Assembly (NCBI GenBank): GCA_016789245.1
Contig: JAEURM010000156.1
Location: forward strand, 1 to 5,374
Length of the DNA: 5,374 bases
Reading direction: 5' to 3'
Source: Anaerolineales bacterium
GTDB taxonomy: Bacteria; Chloroflexota; Anaerolineae; Anaerolineales; UBA6663
Shown here: positions 1 through 5,179 of the stretch, piece after piece
How the letters are laid out: each line of letters starts with the position of its first letter
Position numbering within the stretch: the first letter of the stretch is position 1
Notes under the pieces: generated by a model
The model's input: only the letters and a program-made list of their open reading frames with translations
What the model was told of the DNA's origin: nothing
The model's database searches: none
Position numbers and translations under genes: made by a program

Positions 1-110
1 AGCTGCACTAGTATTATACAGTATTGTAATAATAAATCAATACACTTAATGGCATACCGTACTTGTAATACCGTAATTTTGATTATCGTAGTTCACGAAC
101 ATATTTGCCT
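1..110 (+). promoter_or_regulatory. AT-rich leader with repeated words upstream of the DUF1786 gene
   Basis: This stretch is much more AT-rich than the genes that follow and contains no convincing gene. It holds an exact 8-bp direct repeat, ATACCGTA, at 54-61 and 68-75 (14 bp centre to centre). It also holds an inverted pair GTATTG (21-26) / CAATAC (38-43) and the near-palindrome TACA-GTAT-TGTA at 17-28. TATTAT at 12-17 resembles a -10 box, but its -35 would lie at or beyond the window edge. No confident -35/-10 pair was found closer to the gene. The position and repeats suggest a promoter/operator region, but this is inference. Confidence 0.35.
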
Positions 111-1259
111 ATGCAAATTCTTACAGTAGATGTGGGCACAGGCACCCAAGATATTTTCCTCTACGATTCCAATTTAGATTTAGAAAACGGCTACAAACTG
201 GTGATGCCCTCACCTACCATGATGGTGAACCGCCGCCTAAAAACGGCCACCGAGCGCGGTGAGCGTGTTTTACTGACGGGCTATTTGATGGGCGGCGGCC
301 CCAGCCAATGGGCGGCGCGTGACCATGTGCGCGCCGGCGGCACACTCTTTGCAACGCCCAGTGCGGCCCGCACCTTCAATGATGATTTGGAGTACGTGCA
401 AAAAGAGATGGGCGTGCGGCTGGTGAGCGAGGATGAGGCGTACGCGTTGAACGGCGAGGTAGTGCGGCTAGAACTCAAAGATTTTGATTGGCCGCTGATT
501 AGGCGCGCTTTTGCAGAATTTGGCGTAAAGCTGGAAGTGGACGCCGTGGCCGTGGCCGTGTTTGATCACGGAGATGCGCCGCCCGGCTACTCTGACCGGC
601 AGTTTCGGTTTGATTACTTGGACGCACACGTGCGGCAGGCGAATTCACTCGCCGCGTTTGCCCACCGCGCAGAAGCCGTGCCCGCCAGCATGACGCGCTT
701 ACAAGCCGTGGCGCAGGCGGCGCGCGCGCAAGGTGTGGAGGTGCCGCTGATGGTGATGGATACGGCCCCGGCGGCTGTGCTTGGCGCTTCGCTGGATGCG
801 CGCGTGGCCGAGCAAATGCCGCGCGGCGCGCTGATTGCCAACATCGGCAACTTTCATTGCCTCGCCTTCCGCGTCAGCCAGCGCGGCATTGGCGGTGTGT
901 TTGAACATCACACCGGCGAAGTAACTTTAGAGAAGCTGGACGGTTACCTCACCGCACTGGCCAACAGCACGCTTCAGCACCGCGATGTGTTTGACGATAT
1001 GGGCCACGGCGCGTTGGTATATGACGCCGAACTAATGCCCGCCCCACGCTTTTTGGCCGTTACCGGCCCGCGCCGCAGTTTAATGAGCCCTTCTGCCTTG
1101 CAACCCTACTTTGCGGTGCCTTATGGTGATATGATGCTGGCCGGTTGCTTTGGTCTGTTGGCTGGCATGGCCGAAGCCTACCCCGAATTTGCTACGCCCA
1201 TCCGCCGGTCTTTGGCGGGCGCAGGCGGTATCGCGCCGTGGGAGTTTGTGGCAAAATAG
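111..1259 (+). CDS. DUF1786 (COG4012) family protein, ASKHA-like, function unknown
   Basis: The 382-residue protein matches my memory of DUF1786, a family sometimes labelled 'putative pyruvate formate-lyase activating enzyme' without experimental support. It opens with a phosphate-1-like loop, DVGTGTQDI at residues 7-15, typical of actin/Hsp70/sugar-kinase (ASKHA) folds. Further family-like blocks are LLTGYLMGGGP (54-64), MDTAPAAVLGASLD (216-229), ANIGNFHCLAF (243-253), FEHHTGEV (264-271) and VTGPRRSLM (317-325). The internal MDTAP...IGN arrangement suggests a second nucleotide-binding half. There is no signal peptide or membrane segment, so it is probably cytoplasmic. I chose ATG at 111, which puts the phosphate loop right at the N-terminus; a TTG at 105 would add only two residues. 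No Shine-Dalgarno sequence is visible before either start. A V4R gene follows 22 nt after the stop, probably in the same operon. Substrate and reaction are unknown. Confidence 0.8.
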   Translation: MQILTVDVGTGTQDIFLYDSNLDLENGYKLVMPSPTMMVNRRLKTATERGERVLLTGYLMGGGPSQWAARDHVRAGGTLFATPSAARTFNDDLEYVQKEMGVRLVSEDEAYALNGEVVRLELKDFDWPLIRRAFAEFGVKLEVDAVAVAVFDHGDAPPGYSDRQFRFDYLDAHVRQANSLAAFAHRAEAVPASMTRLQAVAQAARAQGVEVPLMVMDTAPAAVLGASLDARVAEQMPRGALIANIGNFHCLAFRVSQRGIGGVFEHHTGEVTLEKLDGYLTALANSTLQHRDVFDDMGHGALVYDAELMPAPRFLAVTGPRRSLMSPSALQPYFAVPYGDMMLAGCFGLLAGMAEAYPEFATPIRRSLAGAGGIAPWEFVAK

Positions 1260-1270
1260 CTTCGTTGCAC

Positions 1271-1276
1271 AAGGAG
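1271..1276 (+). promoter_or_regulatory. Ribosome binding site AAGGAG for the V4R gene
   Basis: AAGGAG lies 5 nt before the ATG at 1282. It decides the start of the V4R gene against a longer in-frame start at 1150 that would overlap the preceding gene by 110 nt. Confidence 0.85.
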
Positions 1277-1281
1277 CATCC

Positions 1282-1920
1282 ATGAGTACTGAGCGTCCTC
1301 GCAGTGGCTTTTATTATCCCAACAAAATGGGCCGCATTTACCTCACCGCTTTAGAAGAAGTGATGGGCAAAAACGGCCTGAACGCTATTTTGCGCTTGGC
1401 GAAACTAGAGCACTTTATTGATAATTATCCGCCGGATAACCTGAGTAAAGAATTTGATTTTGAAGATATTGCCGCCTTGCACAAAGCGTTAGAAGAGATG
1501 TATGGCCCACGTGGTGGGCGCGGCTTGTGCCAACGGGCGGGGCGCGCCCTGTTTGCTAACGGCTTACGCAACTTCGGCGCGCTCGCGGGCGCGGGTGATT
1601 TGGCGTTCAAAGTTCTGCCACTCGGCACCAAAATTAAGATTGCGGTTCCGGCCATTGCCAAAGTGTTTAACGCCACTACAGACCAAGTGAGCAACACGCA
1701 AGAATTTGACGACCATTACATTTACTCGCTGGAGCGCTGTTCTATGTGTTGGAACCGCACGGCCGAGAAGCCGGTGTGCCACACAGCCGTGGGCATCATT
1801 CAAGAAGCGATGAAGTGGATGAGCGGTGGCCGTGAGTTTAAGATTGAAATGCTGGAATGCAAAGCGAGCGGTTCCCCCGTGGGCCGCCTGAAAATTTACA
1901 AAGAGCCGCTGGCCGAGTAA
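1282..1920 (+). CDS. V4R (4-vinyl reductase-like) domain protein, putative small hydrophobic ligand sensor
   Basis: The protein has 212 residues. V4R domains occur in the BchJ 4-vinyl reductase-like proteins and in ligand-sensing regulators such as XylR/DmpR, where they bind hydrocarbons or related hydrophobic molecules. The C-terminal part (about 85-205) has the V4R fold signature: conserved GLRNFG (94-99), the cysteine cluster CSMCW (153-157), a further Cys-His (C166, H167), a helix IIQEAMKWMSGG, then EFKIEMLECKASG (185-197). The N-terminal part (NKMGRIYLTALEEVMGKNGL, 14-33; EEMYGPRGGRG, 71-81) matches the stand-alone V4R proteins I associate with Chloroflexota. No DNA-binding, kinase or other output domain is attached. 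The usual ending C-x-A-x-G-D-x-x-C is altered: Ser198 and Gly201 stand at the expected Asp and Cys. There is no signal peptide. It is the last gene of its unit, followed at once by a terminator. Ligand and partner are unknown; the gene before it (DUF1786) is the best candidate partner. Confidence 0.82.
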   Translation: MSTERPRSGFYYPNKMGRIYLTALEEVMGKNGLNAILRLAKLEHFIDNYPPDNLSKEFDFEDIAALHKALEEMYGPRGGRGLCQRAGRALFANGLRNFGALAGAGDLAFKVLPLGTKIKIAVPAIAKVFNATTDQVSNTQEFDDHYIYSLERCSMCWNRTAEKPVCHTAVGIIQEAMKWMSGGREFKIEMLECKASGSPVGRLKIYKEPLAE

Positions 1921-1925
1921 ACCCC

Positions 1926-1995
1926 AGACAACGGTTGAAACTGGCCGCGCGGTGTTGCCTGCCGTTCGCTAGTTTGGGCCGTTGTCTTTTTGTTT
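1926..1995 (+). terminator. Long-stem intrinsic terminator after the V4R gene
   Basis: AGACAACGG (1926-1934) pairs perfectly with CCGTTGTCT (1979-1987). The helix continues through two possible G-T pairs and one mismatch (1935-1937 with 1976-1978) into AAACTGGC (1938-1945) with GCTAGTTT (1968-1975), which has one G-T wobble. This gives a nearly continuous stem of about 20 bp with a GC-rich apical loop that can itself fold. A T-rich tract, TTTTTGTTT, occupies 1987-1995. It begins six bases after the V4R stop codon and marks the end of the DUF1786/V4R unit. Confidence 0.82.
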
Positions 1996-2147
1996 AAGCG
2001 ACTGTTGCTTAATGAATTAGCACAAATGAAAAAGCGCGCTGGTCTCGCGAGGAAAATCTGAATTAAGAAACAACCTCTAAGCGCAACCAATTCAAGTTTG
2101 GCTTGGTAATAACCAATAACCCATCACAAATTCATCTGGAGCTATCT
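1996..2147 (+). promoter_or_regulatory. Spacer upstream of the S41 lipoprotein gene, presumed promoter region
   Basis: This 152-nt AT-leaning stretch separates a terminator from the next gene, so it should contain that gene's promoter. I could not pick a convincing -35/-10 pair. Visible elements are the inverted repeat TTGGT-AATA-ACCAA at 2103-2116 and another ACCAA at 2086-2090 that could pair with the same TTGGT. The ribosome binding site GGAG at 2138-2141 lies 6 nt before the ATG at 2148. Confidence 0.35.
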
Positions 2148-3395
2148 ATGTTTCGTTGGCCCATCACCGTTGCGGTTATTAATTTGGTCGCCGTGCTTGC
2201 TTGCTCATCCATCAACCAGTTCAATCCGCTTAACCCGGCTACGGCCACGCCAGTTCCCACGCCCACGGCGGCCGTTTCCTCCCGCCAACAGCAAGTATTT
2301 GAAGCGCTTGCGGATGCGGTGCGCGAGAAATATGTGCGCGCGGATTATGACGGCGTGGATTGGGAGGCCGTGGAGCAGAAGTACCGCGCACAAGTAAACG
2401 CTGGCCTGAGCGATACCGCCTTTGGGGAAATGGTGGAGCAAATGCTGGCGGAACTGCCGCGCGGCACGGCGAGTTACGTCTCACGCGAGGAGCGGATTGC
2501 GCTGGAAACTTCGGATGTGAGCACGTACAAAGGCATTGGCGTGTTTTACGGAACCCGCACCGAGGGTGAGCCGCGCGTGGTAGTGCTACACGTTATCACC
2601 GGCTCCCCGGCGGAGCTGGGCGGCCTCAAGCCGCATGATGCCATTTACGCCATTGATGGCCAGCCGATTACGGCGGAGGAGTTGCCCACCATCTCCAATC
2701 GCATCCGTGGGCCGGAAGGCTCTGAGGTAAAGCTTACGTTACAAACACCCGGCCAAGCCCGCCGCACCATTACGCTGGAGCGCGGCGTCATCACCACGTC
2801 TGATAGTGTGCGTATTACGGTGACGGATAAAGTGATGTACATACGCGCGCCCGTGCCCGCCATTGACTCCATGGCCGAGCAGATTATTCAAGAACTGCAA
2901 CAAACCGCCGGAGAGATTGAGGGCATTGTGCTGGATTTGCGCATTTCCAGCGGTGGGGGCGGCTGGCCGTTTGGGGAAATGGTGACGCTGTTTACGAGCG
3001 GTGACTTTGGCGAGTTTTACACGCGCGCGGAAACGCAACCCATCAGCACCGAAGGCGTGGATGTGGCCGGCTCTCAAAAACTGCCCCTCGTGGTGCTCGT
3101 TGGCCCCGATACACGCGGCTCGGCTGAAATTTTTGCGGCGATTGTGCAAAACACTGGCCGCGCCAAATTAGTGGGCCTGCCCACGCCCGGAGATTTTGAA
3201 GGCTTAGAAGAAATTGATCTGCCAGATGGCTCGCGGCTTTCCCTCGCCACTTCCTCCTTCCGCCTGCCAAATGGCACCGACCCTTCCATTTTGGGCGTTC
3301 AGCCCGATGTGACCGTGAACGCGGATTGGGACAGCTTTGCCGCCCCCGCCGATGATGAGGTGCTGGCGCGCGGTTTGGAAGAACTGGCGCGCTGA
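2148..3395 (+). CDS. S41-family (C-terminal processing peptidase-like) lipoprotein with PDZ domain, active site altered
   Basis: The protein has 415 residues. A short N-terminal hydrophobic segment ends in VLAC, a plausible lipobox with Cys19 as the lipidated residue, so export and membrane anchoring on the outer face are likely. A Thr/Pro-rich linker (30-40) follows. Then come a helical region (46-110), a PDZ domain (about 128-212, with YKGIGVFYG and GSPAELGGLKPHDAIYAIDG) and a tail-specific protease fold (about 225-395, with GIVLDLR at 259-265, PLVVLVGPD at 313-321 and GVQPDVTV at 383-390). S41 enzymes cleave C-terminal tails of exported proteins with a Ser/Lys dyad. Aligning EIFAA...GRA...VG with E. 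coli Prc/CtpA puts Gly324 at the nucleophile position (a Ser sits one residue later, S325) and Asp349 at the Lys position. It may therefore be inactive, or use another geometry. The start at 2148 is supported by GGAG and the signal sequence; an in-frame TTG at 2103 would bury the signal. It is probably monocistronic, after a terminator. Confidence 0.88.
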   Translation: MFRWPITVAVINLVAVLACSSINQFNPLNPATATPVPTPTAAVSSRQQQVFEALADAVREKYVRADYDGVDWEAVEQKYRAQVNAGLSDTAFGEMVEQMLAELPRGTASYVSREERIALETSDVSTYKGIGVFYGTRTEGEPRVVVLHVITGSPAELGGLKPHDAIYAIDGQPITAEELPTISNRIRGPEGSEVKLTLQTPGQARRTITLERGVITTSDSVRITVTDKVMYIRAPVPAIDSMAEQIIQELQQTAGEIEGIVLDLRISSGGGGWPFGEMVTLFTSGDFGEFYTRAETQPISTEGVDVAGSQKLPLVVLVGPDTRGSAEIFAAIVQNTGRAKLVGLPTPGDFEGLEEIDLPDGSRLSLATSSFRLPNGTDPSILGVQPDVTVNADWDSFAAPADDEVLARGLEELAR

Positions 3396-3425
3396 TTGAC
3401 AACGGCTTGGAGTGTGTGTTAAACT
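3396..3425 (+). promoter_or_regulatory. Sigma-70-type promoter for the toxin-antitoxin operon
   Basis: A perfect -35 hexamer, TTGACA (3396-3401), begins at the base after the S41 stop codon. An 18-bp spacer leads to TAAACT (3420-3425), four of six matches to TATAAT, preceded by a TGn extended -10 element at 3417-3419. Transcription would start near 3432, inside the left arm of the inverted repeat, which fits repression by a protein bound there. Confidence 0.6.
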
Positions 3426-3464
3426 CTGCTGTTAGATGTATGTTGTATACATCTAACAGCAGAG
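3424..3464. promoter_or_regulatory. Perfect 18-bp inverted repeat, probable operator of the toxin-antitoxin operon
   Basis: CTCTGCTGTTAGATGTAT (3424-3441) is exactly repeated in inverted orientation at 3447-3464, with a 5-nt spacer GTTGT. The left arm overlaps the last two bases of the -10 box and the expected transcription start. The right arm overlaps the antitoxin's ribosome binding site (AGAGG, 3461-3465). Ribbon-helix-helix antitoxins commonly bind such palindromes with or without their toxin, so autorepression is the natural reading. In a transcript reading through from the S41 gene the same sequence would form an 18-bp hairpin that covers the ribosome binding site. It lacks a following T-tract, so it is not a standard terminator. 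Confidence 0.75.
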
Positions 3465-3470
3465 GTGTTT

Positions 3471-3860
3471 ATGGACGAGAAAATGGTGCGGACGCAGGTG
3501 TACCTCACCCGCACAATCTACAACAAACTCCAAGCGCGGGCCGAGAAGTACGGGCTGACGATGGCGATTCAAATTCGGGAGGCGCTGGAAGATTACGTGC
3601 AACGCCTAGACCCACACGCCTTGGATGTGCCCATCTTTGACCCGACGGGCCTCAACTTGGTTTTAGCGACGCTGACGGGCGGCGGCCCCGCCGACTTGGC
3701 CGAAAACCATGACGCGTATCTTTACGGCGAGCCGATTGCCACCACGCCCATCCCCGCCCCAACCGCATTGTTTAGCAAAACGCCCAAAGCCAAACTGGCA
3801 GTGCGCGAGAAGCGCAATCTGTATGCGCCCACGCGTAAACGCAAACCCAAAAAAGCATGA
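3471..3860 (+). CDS. vapB: Ribbon-helix-helix antitoxin (VapB-like), with basic C-terminal tail
   Basis: The protein has 129 residues. Residues 6-46 form a ribbon-helix-helix DNA-binding domain: a short strand RTQVYL (7-12), a helix TIYNKLQARAEKYG (15-28), a turn, then IQIREALEDYVQRL (33-46). The middle carries DLAENHDAYLYG (75-86), a segment I recall from antitoxins paired with PIN toxins. The last 27 residues (103-129) are strongly basic and end in TRKRKPKKA. This makes it longer than a typical VapB of about 70-90 residues. The ATG at 3471 lies 5 nt after AGAGG; an upstream in-frame GTG at 3465 overlaps that site and is less likely, and ATG at 3483 is a possible shorter start. Its stop overlaps the toxin start (ATGA). 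It should neutralise the PIN toxin and repress its own promoter through the palindrome just upstream. The VapB name is by partner and fold, not by close sequence match. Confidence 0.82.
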   Translation: MDEKMVRTQVYLTRTIYNKLQARAEKYGLTMAIQIREALEDYVQRLDPHALDVPIFDPTGLNLVLATLTGGGPADLAENHDAYLYGEPIATTPIPAPTALFSKTPKAKLAVREKRNLYAPTRKRKPKKA

Positions 3861-4264
3861 AGCTCTTTGTGGATACCAGCGGGTGGATGGCGCTGTACAA
3901 CCCGCGTGACCAATTTCACTGGCAGGCGCGGCAGGCCGTTTTGGGTTTAGGCGGGCAGGCCGTGCAGTTTATTACCACGGATTACGTATTGGATGAGACG
4001 CTCACGGGTTTACAAACGCGCTATTCGGGTGAGGCCGCGCGCCAATTTGGTGCTTGGGCCTTGCAAGAGAGCAACCTAAAGCTGGAGCCAATCTCCACCG
4101 AAATTTGGCAGGAGGCGTGGCGGGTGTTTGAAAAGTATGATGACCAAAACTTTTCCTTTACGGATTGCACCAGCTTTGTGGTGATGCGCCACCTGAAACT
4201 GTACGAAGCCTTTACGTTTGACCAGCACTTTAAGCAGATGGGCTTTAAATTATGGCCACGCTAA
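3857..4264 (+). CDS. vapC: PIN-domain ribonuclease toxin (VapC-like)
   Basis: The protein has 135 residues, the normal size for a single PIN domain. The metal-binding acidic residues of PIN nucleases are all present: D6 in FVDTSGW (4-10), E47 in YVLDETLTGL (43-52), D103 in FSFTDCTSF (99-107) and D122 in TFDQHF (120-125). Together they should hold Mg2+ or Mn2+ for RNA cleavage. VapC toxins typically cut tRNA or the rRNA sarcin-ricin loop and arrest growth; the target here cannot be read from sequence. The start codon overlaps the antitoxin stop by 4 nt with no separate ribosome binding site, so translation is likely coupled to the antitoxin. The 3' end overlaps the metallophosphoesterase gene by 13 nt. 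No frameshift or missing residue is seen, so the toxin should be active. Confidence 0.9.
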   Translation: MKLFVDTSGWMALYNPRDQFHWQARQAVLGLGGQAVQFITTDYVLDETLTGLQTRYSGEAARQFGAWALQESNLKLEPISTEIWQEAWRVFEKYDDQNFSFTDCTSFVVMRHLKLYEAFTFDQHFKQMGFKLWPR

Positions 4265-5043
4265 ACATCGCCGTCCTCTCCGATATTCATGGCAACTTAC
4301 TGGCGTTGGAAACCGTGCTGGCAGATATCGCCGCGCACGGCGGCGCAGATGCGTTTTGGGTGCTGGGTGATTTGGCCGCCATGGGTTACGCGCCCATCGC
4401 CGTTTTAGAGCGGCTGAAGCAACTGCCCAACGCCCACTTCATCCGTGGCAACACAGACCGTTACATTGCCAGCAATGAGCGCCCAGCCAGCACTTTGCCC
4501 GCCGCCAGCCCGCCGGAGCAAGTGCAGATTACGGTGGAGGTGGCGCAAAGTTTGAGCTGGACGCAGGGCGCAGTGTGGGCGGCGGGCTGGCGCGAGTGGT
4601 TGGCCGCTTTGCCGCTGGAGTTCCGGGAAACATTGCCCAACGGCACGCGCGTGCTGGCCGTGCACGCCTCCCCCGGCACGGATGATGGCATTGGTCTGCG
4701 CCCGCACACGCCGGATGCGGACGCCGCGCCGCTGTTTCTGAGCGAAGCGAATGCTGAGGCAGATTTGGTGTTGGTGGGCCACACGCACTGGCCGCAAGAC
4801 CGCGCCCTGAACGGCGTGCGCGTGGTGAACGTGGGCAGTGTAGGCTTACCCTTTACGCCGGAGAGCCACGCCAGCTACGCCCTCCTGCGCGCGGATGAGC
4901 AAACGTATTCCCTTGAATTGCGAAGTTTGGAGTTTGACCGCGAAGCGGTTATTGCCCAACTGGCCGCCCAGCGCCACCCGGCGCAAGCCCTCATCACCGG
5001 CCTCCTACGCGGCACACATCTGCCGCCGTGGGTGAGGGGGTGA
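4252..5043 (+). CDS. Calcineurin-like metallophosphoesterase (YfcE/MJ0936-like phosphodiesterase)
   Basis: The protein has 263 residues. It carries the full set of metallophosphoesterase motifs in order: DIH (D11, H13), GD (G39-D40), GNTD (66-69), the metal-binding His138 in LAVHASPG (135-142), and GHTH (176-179). These bind two metal ions and hydrolyse phosphomono- or diesters. The GNTD form and the AVLSDIHGNLLAL start resemble the small cytoplasmic phosphodiesterases of the YfcE/MJ0936 type. About 65 residues between GNTD and H138 form an extra helical segment, and a C-terminal strand/helix region (200-263) follows GHTH. The true substrate is unknown. The ATG at 4252 places the first motif at residue 11 as expected. 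It has no clear ribosome binding site and lies within the last 13 nt of the PIN toxin gene, so coupled translation is likely. There is no signal peptide. Confidence 0.92.
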   Translation: MATLNIAVLSDIHGNLLALETVLADIAAHGGADAFWVLGDLAAMGYAPIAVLERLKQLPNAHFIRGNTDRYIASNERPASTLPAASPPEQVQITVEVAQSLSWTQGAVWAAGWREWLAALPLEFRETLPNGTRVLAVHASPGTDDGIGLRPHTPDADAAPLFLSEANAEADLVLVGHTHWPQDRALNGVRVVNVGSVGLPFTPESHASYALLRADEQTYSLELRSLEFDREAVIAQLAAQRHPAQALITGLLRGTHLPPWVRG

Positions 5044-5047
5044 AAAC

Positions 5048-5179
5048 ATGGGTGCTTCTAGTTGGTTTTACTTTGTCCCATATCAGCCTTCAATCATAAG
5101 GGCATTTCAAGAACTACGCGAAAGAGTTTTTGTCGAGAAACAGTATTTGTTAAATCAGTCGCTGAGACGATCGCAGTGA
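5048..5179 (+). CDS. Short ORF, N-terminal part of an uncharacterised VPYQ / GTHSILD family protein, possibly broken
   Basis: This frame encodes 43 residues starting MGASSWFYFVPYQPSI, with AFQELRERVF further on. From memory, this start is characteristic of small uncharacterised proteins in Chloroflexota and cyanobacteria, in which the chain continues for roughly 60 more residues to a GTHSILD motif. Here the frame stops at TGA 5177-5179, but the expected downstream part lies in another frame (next feature). The start is well supported: GAGGGGG at 5034-5040 lies just before the ATG, which comes 4 nt after the metallophosphoesterase stop. The most likely reading is one gene with a frameshift, whether real or a sequencing error. 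A genuinely short, separate protein is the alternative. Base composition is lower in GC than in the genes upstream. Confidence 0.5.
   Translation: MGASSWFYFVPYQPSIIRAFQELRERVFVEKQYLLNQSLRRSQ

Noticed and set aside
1..126. Open frame without a stop from the left edge to TAG at 124-126
   Set aside because: It has about 41 codons in AT-rich DNA with repeats, no recognisable protein features, and overlaps the real gene start; more likely a chance opening.
1150..1281. Longer start (ATG 1150) for the V4R gene, adding 44 residues
   Set aside because: It would overlap the end of the DUF1786 gene by 110 nt, the added residues resemble no V4R N-terminus, and AAGGAG sits ideally before the ATG at 1282.
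1945..1952. CCGCGCGG self-complementary octamer as a separate site
   Set aside because: It lies in the apical part of the terminator and similar GC words are common throughout this window.
2739..3149. Long reverse-strand frame of 136 codons within the S41 gene
   Set aside because: It lies entirely opposite a clear S41 coding region, is rich in His/Arg as antisense shadows of GC-rich genes are, and has no domain.
3424..3464. The 18-bp palindrome as intrinsic terminator of the S41 gene
   Set aside because: No T-tract follows the right arm; the ribosome binding site and start codon of the next gene follow at once, and a good promoter leads into it.
4405..4797. Reverse-strand frame of 130 codons within the metallophosphoesterase gene
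   Set aside because: It is an antisense shadow of a gene with all catalytic motifs intact, with no recognisable domain or ribosome binding site.
5126..5132. GTTTTTG as a programmed -1 frameshift site in the right-edge gene
   Set aside because: Only one of the two tRNAs would re-pair well after slipping, and I did not identify a stimulatory hairpin; a plain indel or sequencing error explains it more simply. The split itself is kept as a finding.
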